A stretch of 52,720 nucleotides of DNA from Prevotella sp. (GTDB lineage Bacteria > Bacteroidota > Bacteroidia > Bacteroidales > Bacteroidaceae): contig JAGBJJ010000028.1 of NCBI GenBank assembly GCA_017934525.1, positions 1-52,720 on the forward strand, written 5' to 3'. A model generated the notes under the pieces. That model saw only the letters and a list, made by a program, of their open reading frames with translations, was not told where the DNA came from and did no database searches. The position numbers were made by a program, and so were the translations under genes. Every line of letters starts with the position of its first letter. Position 1 is the first letter of the stretch. Shown piece after piece: positions 16,376 through 24,571 of the stretch.

Positions 16376-17908
16376 TTAACGGAGTGCCTTGTTGAGCATG
16401 AAGTAGACCTCGTTGTTGCGAAGCTGCTGCTTGAAGTCGGCGGTCTTCGTATCCTTGTTGATGCGGACATATTCAATGCCGAGCATCTCTGCGAAGTCGT
16501 CCCAATACTCCTCGGTGATGTCGTAGGAGAAGGCGCTGTGGTGCGTGCCACCGGCCAGAATCCATGCGCCGGCCCCGATCTCGAATGTGGGCTGGGGGAC
16601 CCAAAGGGCTGAGGCCACGGGCAGATGAGGCATAGGTTTCGGCTCGATGCACTCTACCTCCTGCGAGATGAGACGGAAACGGTTGCCTAAGTCAACGACA
16701 GTAGCCTTGATGCCACGGCCAGTCTTCGAGGTGAAGACCAGACGGGCGGTCTGCTGCTTGCGTATGCCGATGCCGAGGAAGTGTACCTCCAGTTTGGGCT
16801 TGTCGGTGGCGATAAGGGGGCAGACTTCGAGCATGTGACTCTGCAGGCACGACGAGCGGTCACCGGCAAAGTTCAGCGTGTAATCTTCGAGGAACGAGCA
16901 GCCGCACGGCATGCCCTGCTGCATGACCCACAGCGTGCGGTAGAGGCAAGCCGTCTTCCAGTCGCCTTCGGCGCCGAAGCCATAGCCTTCCTGCATCAAG
17001 CGCTGCGAGGCAAGGCCAGGAATCTGGTCGAAGCCCAGGAAGTTGGGGTCGTCGATGTCGGCATCGCCAAGGTCATCGAAGTTGGTGGTGAAGGCGGTGG
17101 CGCCCTCATCCTTCAGCACGCGGCGCAGGGCAATCTCAGCCTTGGCTGCGTTCTTCACCTTCTCCCAGTAAACTTGCTCGCCGCTCTCATCAATCTTGAT
17201 GGTGTAGAGTCGTTTATACTCCTCGACGAGCTCGTCGGCTTCCTTGTCGGTCACTCTCTTGAAATACTCCATCAGCGAAGATACGGGATAGTAGTCTACA
17301 TGATAGCCCATGCGCTGCTCGAACTCCACGCGGTCACCGTCGGTCACGGCCACGTTGTTCATGTTCATGCCGAACATCAGGCAGCGAACCCGTTTTGCAT
17401 CGGCCACACCGGCAGCTACGCGAGCCCAGACGGCAATCTGACGCTGTGCAGCCTCGTCCTTCCAGTAGCCACAGACGACCTTGCGGGCCACACGCATGCG
17501 GGTGCAGATGTGGCCGAACTCAATGTCGCCGTGAGCGCTCTGGTTCAGGTTCATGAAGTCCATGTCCATGGTGTCCCAGGGAATTTCGGCGTTATACTGT
17601 GTGTGGAAGTGGAGCAGTGGCTTCTGCAGGGCCTGCAGACCCTTGATCCACATCTTGGCAGGTGAGAAGGTGTGCATCCAGGTGATGATGCCCACGCACT
17701 TCTCGTCGTTGTTGGCAGCCTTCATCACGGCCTCTACCTCCTTCGAGGAGTTGGCTGTACCTTTATAAACAATCTTAATGGGAATGATACCGCTGTTATT
17801 CAGTCCGTCGACCATCTCCTTCGAGTGTCCGTCGACGGCTACCACGGCGTCGCCTCCGTACAGGAGCTGAGCGCCAGTTACCCACCAAAGTTCTAAGTTT
17901 TCAAACAT
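16376..17908 (-). CDS. araA: L-arabinose isomerase
   Basis: A 510-residue cytoplasmic metal-dependent isomerase turning L-arabinose into L-ribulose. The protein begins MFENLELWWVTGAQLLYGG at ATG 17908; an upstream in-frame ATG is not needed. The residues expected to bind Mn are in GAEGDWKTA, FLEDYTLNF, CLQSHMLEVCP and AGGTHHSAFSYD, corresponding to E306, E333, H350 and H450 of the E. coli enzyme. Length is close to the usual 500. It lies third from last in araM-P-R-D-A-B, between two gaps of about 80-120 bp, one with a perfect hairpin. Confidence 0.96.
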   Translation of the reverse strand: MFENLELWWVTGAQLLYGGDAVVAVDGHSKEMVDGLNNSGIIPIKIVYKGTANSSKEVEAVMKAANNDEKCVGIITWMHTFSPAKMWIKGLQALQKPLLHFHTQYNAEIPWDTMDMDFMNLNQSAHGDIEFGHICTRMRVARKVVCGYWKDEAAQRQIAVWARVAAGVADAKRVRCLMFGMNMNNVAVTDGDRVEFEQRMGYHVDYYPVSSLMEYFKRVTDKEADELVEEYKRLYTIKIDESGEQVYWEKVKNAAKAEIALRRVLKDEGATAFTTNFDDLGDADIDDPNFLGFDQIPGLASQRLMQEGYGFGAEGDWKTACLYRTLWVMQQGMPCGCSFLEDYTLNFAGDRSSCLQSHMLEVCPLIATDKPKLEVHFLGIGIRKQQTARLVFTSKTGRGIKATVVDLGNRFRLISQEVECIEPKPMPHLPVASALWVPQPTFEIGAGAWILAGGTHHSAFSYDITEEYWDDFAEMLGIEYVRINKDTKTADFKQQLRNNEVYFMLNKALR

Positions 17909-18025
17909 AGTTTTAATTTTTTTGATTGATAATTGATAGTTGACAACAGGCATTTTGTTGCCGTCTGTCTTTTATCGTTTATCGTTGTTAATTATTATTT
18001 GTTAATTCTTTCCTTAATGGCTTGG

Positions 18026-18730
18026 TCAGTGCTTACGCTGCCCATAGTAGGCGTTAGGACCATGCTTGCGCATGTAGTGCTTCTCGATGAGCAGCGGGTT
18101 CATCGTCGTGTCGGGGTTTACCGAGAAGGCAATGAAGGCCATTTTGGCGCACTGCTCCATCACCTTGGCATTGTATACGGCGTTGTCGGGTGATGTTCCC
18201 CACGAGAACGGGCCGTGGTTCTTTACCAGCACGCCGGGCGTGTGGTCAGGATTGATTTTGCGGCGATTCAGAAACTCGTCGACGATAACGTTGCCCGTCT
18301 CCAGTTCATACTGGCCCTTCACCTCGGCTTCGGTCATGTCGCGCGTGCAGGGTATGTCCTGATAGAAATAGTCGGCGTGGGTGGTGCCGATGTTAGGTAT
18401 GTCGCGCCCGGCTTGGGCGAATGCCGTGGCATAGGTGGAGTGGGTGTGCACGACGCCCTGGATGTTGGGGAAGGCCTTATATAAAATAAGGTGAGTGGGC
18501 GTGTCGGATGAGGGATTGAGCTCACCCTCGACGACCTTGCCCGTCTCAAGGCTGACAACAACCATGTCGTCGGCCTTCATCTCGTCGTAGCTGACGCCCG
18601 ATGGCTTTATGACCACCAGGCCCTGCTCGCGGTCGATGCCGCTGACGTTGCCCCAGGTGAATATGACGAGGCCCTGCCTGACCAGGTCAAGGTTGGCCTT
18701 GAATACTTTCTGTTTGAGTTCTTCTAACAT
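18026..18730 (-). CDS. araD: L-ribulose-5-phosphate 4-epimerase
   Basis: A 234-residue cytoplasmic class II aldolase/epimerase converting L-ribulose 5-phosphate to D-xylulose 5-phosphate. Zinc ligands are expected in [12 protein letters not shown] (two His) and in [18 protein letters not shown] and the catalytic loop near [12 protein letters not shown] are also as in AraD. Length is typical of 231-234. It follows araR by 29 bp. The product feeds directly into the transketolase encoded downstream. Confidence 0.95.
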   Translation of the reverse strand: MLEELKQKVFKANLDLVRQGLVIFTWGNVSGIDREQGLVVIKPSGVSYDEMKADDMVVVSLETGKVVEGELNPSSDTPTHLILYKAFPNIQGVVHTHSTYATAFAQAGRDIPNIGTTHADYFYQDIPCTRDMTEAEVKGQYELETGNVIVDEFLNRRKINPDHTPGVLVKNHGPFSWGTSPDNAVYNAKVMEQCAKMAFIAFSVNPDTTMNPLLIEKHYMRKHGPNAYYGQRKH

Positions 18731-18759
18731 TTCTTTCTGACGTTGAGTTTAATATTGTT

Positions 18760-19434
18760 TCATAGTTTGAAATTCGGGTCCTCGTTGTAGGTCCTGCGGT
18801 TGAAGCGGTAGAGAGCGGCACCACGCTTAGAGTGCGACTTGTCGATCAGTTCGGTCTTTTCGATGAAGTCCATCTCCTTCACGCGCTTGCGGAAGTTGCG
18901 TTTGTCCACCTCTTCGCCCTGCACGGCTTCATAGAGCTTTTGCAGCTGGGTGAGGGTGAAGAGCGGCGGCAGCAGCCGGAAACTGATGGGCTCGGTCTTT
19001 ATTTTCTGCCGCATCTTCTTGAGGGCCTGTTGTGTCATGTCATTATGGTCGGAGTAGAGCGTAGGAATGTGTTTCACGTCGACCCACTCCAGACCGTGCT
19101 CCAGACGCAACTGCTCGTCGTAATCGGCCACGTTGATCAGGGCGTAGTAGGCAATGGAGACAACTCGTTCGCCAGGGTCGCGGTCGACGGCGCCGAAGGC
19201 CCCCACCTGACGCATGTAGAGGCGACGCAAGCCTGTCAGGCTGTACAGCACGCGCTCAGCAGCTTCGTCGACGCTCTCGTTATTGCCTACAAATCCTCCG
19301 TAGAGGCTCCATTCGCCGCGGCCAGGGTCCATCTGGCGTCGGCCGATGAGTATCTTCAGCTTTCCATCGTCGAAGCCGAAGATAATCACGTCGACCGCCA
19401 CCCAGACCTTTTCATATTCTTTATAGAATGTCAT
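18760..19434 (-). CDS. araR: AraR-type Nudix-related arabinose regulator
   Basis: A 225-residue DNA-binding regulator of the NrtR/Nudix type, the kind known to control arabinose genes in Bacteroides. An N-terminal Nudix fold (about 10-140) is followed by a winged-helix domain (about 145-220). The Nudix box is broken: GGFVGNNESVDEAAERVLYSLTGL keeps the first Gly, Glu and Arg but has V, S and L where the REUXEE glutamates should stand. Hydrolysis is therefore unlikely and sugar sensing likely. The start is ATG 19434 or ATG 19449. A GC-rich hairpin precedes it. Its operator is probably the palindrome at 22542-22555. Confidence 0.88.
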   Translation of the reverse strand: MTFYKEYEKVWVAVDVIIFGFDDGKLKILIGRRQMDPGRGEWSLYGGFVGNNESVDEAAERVLYSLTGLRRLYMRQVGAFGAVDRDPGERVVSIAYYALINVADYDEQLRLEHGLEWVDVKHIPTLYSDHNDMTQQALKKMRQKIKTEPISFRLLPPLFTLTQLQKLYEAVQGEEVDKRNFRKRVKEMDFIEKTELIDKSHSKRGAALYRFNRRTYNEDPNFKL

Positions 19435-19450
19435 GTCTCTGCAAATCATG

Positions 19451-19477
19451 GCTTGCAGCCCACCGCGGGCTGCAAGC
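19451..19477 (-). repeat. GC-rich hairpin between araP and araR
   Basis: GCTTGCAGCCC (19451-19461) and GGGCTGCAAGC (19467-19477) form an 11-bp perfect stem with a 5-nt loop in the gap between the transporter stop and the regulator start. Without a U-run it is more probably an mRNA-stability or expression-ratio element than a terminator. Confidence 0.7.
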
Positions 19478-19485
19478 ACTGTTTA

Positions 19486-21165
19486 TCACCAGAAATAAAT
19501 GTAGAATGCCACGGTGAAGCCCAGAATCACTACCGTGTGGAATATGTCCCAACCATTCCACGATGCTCGCGTGGCGGCCCGCTGCTCAGGTGTAGAGGTG
19601 CCGAACACCAGACCCTGAATCTTCTTCTCGTCGGGAGCTTCGGTGCACAGCGACACCACGATGACAATGAGGCAGCACACCACCAGCATGGCGCCGCAGA
19701 AGAACAGCCAGTTGAAGTCGTAGAACACGGCCTTGAACCACGACGAGGGGGCGTCGGGCGTGTTGCTGTAGTAGACCTTGGCGCCCAGGCGGGTCAGACC
19801 GATAATGATACCCGAGAGCAGACCCCACATGCCACCCTTGGCCGAGGCCCGCTTCCAGCAGATGCCGAGCAGGAAGGCTGCGGCGATGCCGGGAGCCAGT
19901 ACCGACTGCACGTCCTGCAGGTAATTGTAGAGCACGTTGCCTACGGAGCGCATGATGGGTATCCACAGAATGCCCAGTATCACGATGACCACGGTGGCTA
20001 TCTGTCCGATGCGCACCAGCTGCTTCTCAGGTGTCTCGGGCTTCAGACGCTTCCAGAAGTCGATGGTGAAGAGCATGGCCGACGAGTTGAACAGCGATGC
20101 CAGCGACGACATCAGGGCTGCCAGAATGCCGCACACCACCAGACCCTTCACACCGGCCGGCAGCAGCTTTGCCACGAGGGTGGGGAAGGCTGCATCGGGG
20201 GTGGAGAGTGCAAACACCTCGCCATTGGGCAGGGTGATGCCCTTCTGGCTCATGGCGAAGGCAATCATGCCGGGGATGAGGAACAAGAACACGGGCAGCA
20301 GCTTCAGATAGGCACCGAAGATGGTACCGCGGCGGGCTTCCTTCTCATCCTTGCCCGAGAGCACGCGCTGCACGATGTACTGGTCGGTACACCAGTACCA
20401 GAAGCCGATGACGGCCGAGCCGATCAGTGCTCCCAGCCAGGGATACTGCGGGTCGCGGTTGTCGCGGATGAGCGACGTCATCTTGTCGCCGTACTCATTG
20501 GCGTCTACGGCACCGCAGATGGTCATCATCTGGTCCCAGCCGCCCAGAGCCTTGAAGCCCAGCACGAGGATGATGAGTGAACCTAATAATAAGATAGGTG
20601 TCTGCAGCACCGAGGTGTAGAGCACGCTCTTCATGCCGCCGAAGATGGTGTAGAGGGCCGTGATGATTACCAGGCCGATGGCTGCAATCCAGAAGAAGTC
20701 GATGCCCCAGAGCTCTTTGATGCCAAACACTTGCTGGAACACCAGACCGCCGGCATATACCGTCACGGCCACCTTCGTCAGCACGTAGCTGATGAGCGAG
20801 ATGACACTCAGAATGGTGCGGCTCTGCGTGTTGTAGCGGCGCTCCAGAAACTCGGGCATGGTGTAGACCATGGATCGCGTATAGAAGGGCACGAACACCC
20901 ATCCCAATATCAGAATCATCCAGCCCTGTATCTCCCAGTGGGCCATGGCCATGCCGCTCGAAGCGCCTGCGCCAGCCAGTCCGATGAGGTGCTCGCTACC
21001 AATATTTGAGGCGAAGATTGATGCACCGATGGCAATCCACGTAGCATCCTTACCGCCGAGAAAATAGTCAGCCGAGTTGTTGTTTTTCTGGCTGATGACC
21101 CATAACACAATGCCAACCAGTGCGCATGCAAACACCGCGATGACAATCCAATCTAAAAATTGCAT
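19486..21165 (-). CDS. araP: Sodium/sugar symporter (SSS family), arabinose transporter
   Basis: A 559-residue inner-membrane sodium:solute symporter that should bring L-arabinose into the cell. It begins MQFLDWIVIAVFACALVGIV at ATG 21165 and has about 14 hydrophobic segments. NIGSEHLIGLAGAGASSGMA near the N-terminus and ALMSSLASLFNSSAMLFTIDFW, which carries Na-binding residues, are SSS/SGLT signatures. YIVQRVLSGKDEKEARRG is the usual cytoplasmic loop. Position between the mutarotase and the regulator in the ara operon fixes the likely substrate. A 143-bp repeated element separates it from araM. Confidence 0.93.
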   Translation of the reverse strand: MQFLDWIVIAVFACALVGIVLWVISQKNNNSADYFLGGKDATWIAIGASIFASNIGSEHLIGLAGAGASSGMAMAHWEIQGWMILILGWVFVPFYTRSMVYTMPEFLERRYNTQSRTILSVISLISYVLTKVAVTVYAGGLVFQQVFGIKELWGIDFFWIAAIGLVIITALYTIFGGMKSVLYTSVLQTPILLLGSLIILVLGFKALGGWDQMMTICGAVDANEYGDKMTSLIRDNRDPQYPWLGALIGSAVIGFWYWCTDQYIVQRVLSGKDEKEARRGTIFGAYLKLLPVFLFLIPGMIAFAMSQKGITLPNGEVFALSTPDAAFPTLVAKLLPAGVKGLVVCGILAALMSSLASLFNSSAMLFTIDFWKRLKPETPEKQLVRIGQIATVVIVILGILWIPIMRSVGNVLYNYLQDVQSVLAPGIAAAFLLGICWKRASAKGGMWGLLSGIIIGLTRLGAKVYYSNTPDAPSSWFKAVFYDFNWLFFCGAMLVVCCLIVIVVSLCTEAPDEKKIQGLVFGTSTPEQRAATRASWNGWDIFHTVVILGFTVAFYIYFW

Positions 21166-21180
21166 AATGAGAAAAATGAG

Positions 21181-21323
21181 GCCCACCCCCCAACTCCTCC
21201 CCAAAGGTGTGGAGTCTGGTTACACATAGTGTTTGATGGCAGGCATTTTTTTTAGTTATTATTAATGTTATTATTATGTTTGCTTTGATATTCACCTCCC
21301 CATTGGGAGGGTTTGGGGTAGGC
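21181..21323. repeat. Repeat family C, copy 1 (inverted-end element of 143 bp)
   Basis: The left end reads GCCCACCCCCCAACTCCTCC and the right end GGGAGGGTTTGGGGTAGGC, imperfect inverted repeats around a mostly AT-rich centre. The right end also forms its own CCTCCC/GGGAGG hairpin. It fills the whole araM-araP gap. An element of the same design and nearly the same length (139 bp) fills the prfA-pyrF gap at 38026-38164. No coding capacity is seen, so a miniature mobile or REP-like element is likely. Confidence 0.7.
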
Positions 21324-21328
21324 TTTTC

Positions 21329-22495
21329 TTATCTCACCGAGAATTTAAACACCAGATGGCTCATATACTTCTCGCCGGGCTTCAGGTAGGGGCTGGGCCA
21401 CTCAGGATGGTTTGGCGAGTCGGGATACTTCTGGCTCTCCAGACATACCGAGGGGCGCTGCGGATACTTCACGCCGCCCTTGCGCACCTTGTCCTGCTCA
21501 CCGTCGATGCCCTGGAAGTTGCCGGTGTAAACCTGCATGCCGGGCTCGTTGGTGTAGGCCTCGAGCAGAATGCCGGTCTTGGGCGAATAGAGTGATGCAG
21601 CCACTTGTGTGTCGTCGCCGTTGGTATTCAGTATCCAGTTGTGGTCGAAGCCATTGCCGAAGCGCACCTGCTCGTCATCCATGCGCAGCGAGTCCTGGAT
21701 GGCGTGGGGTGTGCGGAAATCCATAGGCGTGCCTGTCACGTCGCGCACCTCGCCTGTTGGCATGAAGGTGGAGTCAGAGGGCGTAAACTTGTCGGCGTTG
21801 ATGTAGAGCACCATGTCCATGGCAGGCTGCGTGGGGTCGCCGTTCAGATTGAAGTACGAGTGGTTGGTCATGTTCACCACAGTCTCCTTGTCGGTCTCGG
21901 CTTCCATCTTGATGTCGAGCGCATTGTCGGCCGTCAGGGTATAGGTCACGGTAGCTGTCACCGTGCCAGGGAAATTGTTGTCGCCGTCGGGGCTGACAAG
22001 AGTCAGCTTCAGCGTCTGCGGGTCTGTCTGCTCAGCGTCATACACTTGATACTGCCACCCCGTGGGGCCGCCGTGCAGACAGTGGCCGAAATTGTTCTGA
22101 GGCAGCTGCACCAGTTCGCCGCCCACCTTCATCTGGCCGTTCTTGATGCGGTTGGCGTAGCGCCCGATAGAGGCGCCGAAGTCACTGCCGAAGTGCTCGG
22201 CATCGGCATACTGCTCCACATTGTCGTAGCCCAGCACCACGTCGGTCAGCTTGCCGTCACGGTCGGGCACCATCAGGCTCACCACGCGGCCCCCGTAGTT
22301 AGTGATGCATGCCTCCATGCCTGCTTCGTTCTTCAGAACGTAGAGCCCTACGGGTTTTTCGTTGATGACGGTGTCGAACCTTGCGGCGTCGAGCCCTGAG
22401 AGGGTCAGCCCCGCGTTCTGCTCTTTGGCGCCTGTGCAGGCTGCCAGAACCAGTGCTGCAGCACCGAGTCCCATGAGAGTCTTCATTGCTTTCAT
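21329..22495 (-). CDS. araM: Aldose 1-epimerase (mutarotase) lipoprotein
   Basis: A 388-residue exported lipoprotein: the lipobox VLAACT places the lipidated Cys at 20. The GalM-family body interconverts alpha and beta anomers. GASIGRYANRI, HGGPTGWQYQVYD, MTNHSYFNLNGDP (catalytic His) and LLEAYTNEPGMQVYTGN (catalytic Glu) are clear. Acting outside the cytoplasm, it would supply the arabinose anomer used by the transporter. It is the first gene of the ara operon, 50 bp from a promoter that carries a palindrome. It could also serve galactose or other sugars. Confidence 0.92.
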   Translation of the reverse strand: MKAMKTLMGLGAAALVLAACTGAKEQNAGLTLSGLDAARFDTVINEKPVGLYVLKNEAGMEACITNYGGRVVSLMVPDRDGKLTDVVLGYDNVEQYADAEHFGSDFGASIGRYANRIKNGQMKVGGELVQLPQNNFGHCLHGGPTGWQYQVYDAEQTDPQTLKLTLVSPDGDNNFPGTVTATVTYTLTADNALDIKMEAETDKETVVNMTNHSYFNLNGDPTQPAMDMVLYINADKFTPSDSTFMPTGEVRDVTGTPMDFRTPHAIQDSLRMDDEQVRFGNGFDHNWILNTNGDDTQVAASLYSPKTGILLEAYTNEPGMQVYTGNFQGIDGEQDKVRKGGVKYPQRPSVCLESQKYPDSPNHPEWPSPYLKPGEKYMSHLVFKFSVR

Positions 22496-22541
22496 TTTCT
22501 TCTGAATAATGCTTTTAGTTATGGTTGCTTTGATTTTTTGG

Positions 22542-22576
22542 GTGTAAAGTTACACATTTATTTCCAATTTTCCAAA
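22542..22576 (-). promoter_or_regulatory. ara operon promoter with probable AraR operator
   Basis: On the minus strand TTTG (22573-22576) and TAACTTTA (22545-22552) are 20 bp apart. GTGTAAAGTTACAC (22542-22555), with 6-bp perfect arms around AG, covers the -7 box, so a bound repressor would block polymerase. Its position upstream of the operon that encodes AraR supports its being the operator. The rest of the gap to 22805 holds one further hairpin (near 22683-22708) and no gene. Confidence 0.75.
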
Positions 22577-22805
22577 TCTTGCCAGCACTAAAGTGTCGTT
22601 TTAACACAATTTCAATGTCGCTGAAGCGCCCTGACCAACAGGCGGAACCGGTGCATTTGGGACCGAAATGCGTGGCGTAGAGGCCCTGAATGGTTGGCGT
22701 TCAGGCCTTTGTTGCTACCTGCTTTAGCCCTAAATACGGCAGAGTTGTGCGTGTATGGTGCCGCAGTGATGTGCATGTCTCTCGTCAATTTCGTAGGGCA
22801 TGATG

Positions 22806-22837
22806 TTTGGTAATTCCGTTTTTTCTTTGTACCTTTG
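22806..22837 (+). promoter_or_regulatory. Promoter of the DMP19-family gene, giving a leaderless mRNA
   Basis: TTTG (22806-22809) and TACCTTTG (22830-22837) are separated by 20 bp. The ATG at 22844 is only 6 nt past the -7 box, about where transcription should begin. Confidence 0.75.
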
Positions 22838-22843
22838 CACCGC

Positions 22844-23353
22844 ATGAAACAAATTGCAATAAAAGACCAGCAGCTGAGCCAGGCTGCACTCGAGGGTATC
22901 GACGCCTTTCTGCAGGTGTTTATCGATGCCATACGCGACGCCATTGGCGGCGAACCTACTGCCGAGACCATGGGCCTGCTGAATGCCGACCAGATGACTC
23001 TGCTCTGCTGGGACACGCTCCATCAGGAAGTGATGGACGGAGGCTTTATCCAGCTGATACACAATGGCTATGGTCCCTTCATCTTCAAGAATCCCTTTGC
23101 CAAGGCATTGAACAAGATGTGGGGCATGCACGAGCTTTCAAAGATGCTCTACGAGGTGCATTCGCTGTGGCTTGAGCATCGTGATGCGCTGGAGCAAGAC
23201 TGCACGGACGACGAGTTTATGGCTCTGTTCGAACGCTTCCCGCAGTTTGACGACTACGACGACGAGTTCGTGGAGAACGAAGAGGAGTGGACTCGACAGA
23301 TAGCCCACTACGTTGATAACAACATTGAGAAATTCTGCACAATTGTGCCTTAA
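22844..23353 (+). CDS. DMP19/DUF4375-family protein
   Basis: A 169-residue acidic soluble protein. The central [22 protein letters not shown] and [15 protein letters not shown] are characteristic of the DUF4375 family, whose founding member DMP19 is a DNA-mimic-type protein from Neisseria. The C-terminal half is rich in D and E ([18 protein letters not shown]), in keeping with that, but a DNA-mimic role here is only a guess. I start at ATG 22844; a TTG three codons earlier lies inside the -7 box. The mRNA is predicted to lack a leader. smpB follows 14 bp later, probably in one operon. Confidence 0.8.
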   Translation: MKQIAIKDQQLSQAALEGIDAFLQVFIDAIRDAIGGEPTAETMGLLNADQMTLLCWDTLHQEVMDGGFIQLIHNGYGPFIFKNPFAKALNKMWGMHELSKMLYEVHSLWLEHRDALEQDCTDDEFMALFERFPQFDDYDDEFVENEEEWTRQIAHYVDNNIEKFCTIVP

Positions 23354-23367
23354 GCAGACAGACTGAC

Positions 23368-23850
23368 ATGAACAAGCAGCAAGAGGAGCTCCGCAAGAAG
23401 AGCCCTGTACAGATAAAAAACCGGAAGGCCGCGTTTGAATATTTCTTCATCGAGGAGTTTACTGCCGGCATCGTGCTCACCGGCACCGAAATAAAGTCGA
23501 TACGAGCTGGCAAGGCATCGCTCGTCGACACCTATTGTACCATCATCCGCGGCGAGTTGTGGGTGAAGGGCATGAGCATCAGTCCTTACTTCTACGGTTC
23601 GTATAACAACCACGAGCAAAAGCGCGACCGCAAACTGCTGCTCACACGTCGTGAAATCGGCCGGCTGGAGAGCGCCACCAAGCAGACGGGCTATACCATC
23701 GTGCCTACGCTCGTGTTCATCGACGACCACGGGCGTGCCAAGGTCGACATAGCCCTGTGCAAGGGTAAGAAAGCCTACGACAAACGTCAGACGCTGAAGG
23801 AGAAAGAAGACCGTCGGGAGATGGACAGGGTAATGAAGAGCTACAAGTGA
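23368..23850 (+). CDS. smpB: SsrA-binding protein SmpB
   Basis: A 160-residue RNA-binding protein that carries tmRNA to stalled ribosomes for trans-translation. [30 protein letters not shown], the [13 protein letters not shown] strand and a basic C-terminal tail ending VMKSYK are classic. Length matches the family. It lies 14 bp after the DMP19-family gene. The tmRNA gene itself is not in this window. Confidence 0.96.
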   Translation: MNKQQEELRKKSPVQIKNRKAAFEYFFIEEFTAGIVLTGTEIKSIRAGKASLVDTYCTIIRGELWVKGMSISPYFYGSYNNHEQKRDRKLLLTRREIGRLESATKQTGYTIVPTLVFIDDHGRAKVDIALCKGKKAYDKRQTLKEKEDRREMDRVMKSYK

Positions 23851-23910
23851 CTTGCCGACACATAATAACTAACTATTCTACATTTTTCTTCAATTCAACC
23901 GCATTCTATC

Positions 23911-24534
23911 GTGATCAAGACTATTATTTTCGACATGGGAGGTGTCATCATAACTCTCGGGCCTGACGAGGCGCTGCGGCGTTTCAAGGCTCTTGGTCTG
24001 AAAGATGCTGAGCAGCATCTCGACTCCTACACGCAGCGTGGTATCTTCGGACAACTGGAAAAGGGCGACATCGACGCCGTGACTTTTCAGAAAAAACTGA
24101 GCAGAATGGTAGGCAGGGAACTCACCTTCGAGCAGTGCCGCCATGCTTGGCTGGGCTATTTCAAAGAGGTGCCGCAACGCAACCTTGATGCGCTGGCCGA
24201 CTTGCGCCGCAAGGGCTATCGGCTTGTGCTCCTTTCAAACACCAATCCTTTCGTCATGTCGGTCATCTTGTCGTCGAGTTTTGATGGCCATGGCCATTCG
24301 TTGGCCGATTATCTCGATGCCGTCTACATGAGCTACGAGATGAAGGCTCTGAAGCCCGATGAGACTTTCTTCCGCAAGGTGCTCATTGCCGAACAGACGT
24401 CACCATCGGAATGTCTGTTCCTCGACGACGGTCCGCGCAACGTGGCCGTGGCCAGCCAGATAGGCATGCGCACCTATTGTCCGGCCAACGGCGAGGACTG
24501 GACGGGCAGGCTGTATGAGATACTGAGTGAGTAA
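23911..24534 (+). CDS. HAD-family phosphatase (YihX-like)
   Basis: A 207-residue cytoplasmic HAD-superfamily hydrolase. Motif I is FDMGGVI: the nucleophile Asp 8 is kept, but Gly stands at the usual second Asp, as in YihX-type sugar-phosphate phosphatases. Motif II is LLSNTNP, motif III the Lys in MKALKPDE, and motif IV FLDDGPRNV. An alpha-helical cap (about 15-85) lies between motifs I and II. The start codon is GTG 23911. It sits 60 bp after smpB and may share its transcript. The substrate is not known; a glucose-1-phosphate-like sugar phosphate is the nearest guess. Confidence 0.82.
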   Translation: MIKTIIFDMGGVIITLGPDEALRRFKALGLKDAEQHLDSYTQRGIFGQLEKGDIDAVTFQKKLSRMVGRELTFEQCRHAWLGYFKEVPQRNLDALADLRRKGYRLVLLSNTNPFVMSVILSSSFDGHGHSLADYLDAVYMSYEMKALKPDETFFRKVLIAEQTSPSECLFLDDGPRNVAVASQIGMRTYCPANGEDWTGRLYEILSE

Positions 24535-24571
24535 TCGTCAATTTAACAACCTAATCATAGATAGTAGTACA

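Noticed and set aside
18832-20580. Plus-strand open frame of 582 codons across araR and araP
   Set aside because: It crosses two well-supported minus-strand genes and their gap and shows the His/Gln-rich composition of an antisense shadow.
21228-21240. Second AraR-like site (GTTACAC near 21229) upstream of araP
   Set aside because: Only one half-site is present, with no matching arm at the proper distance, and it lies within the family C repeat.
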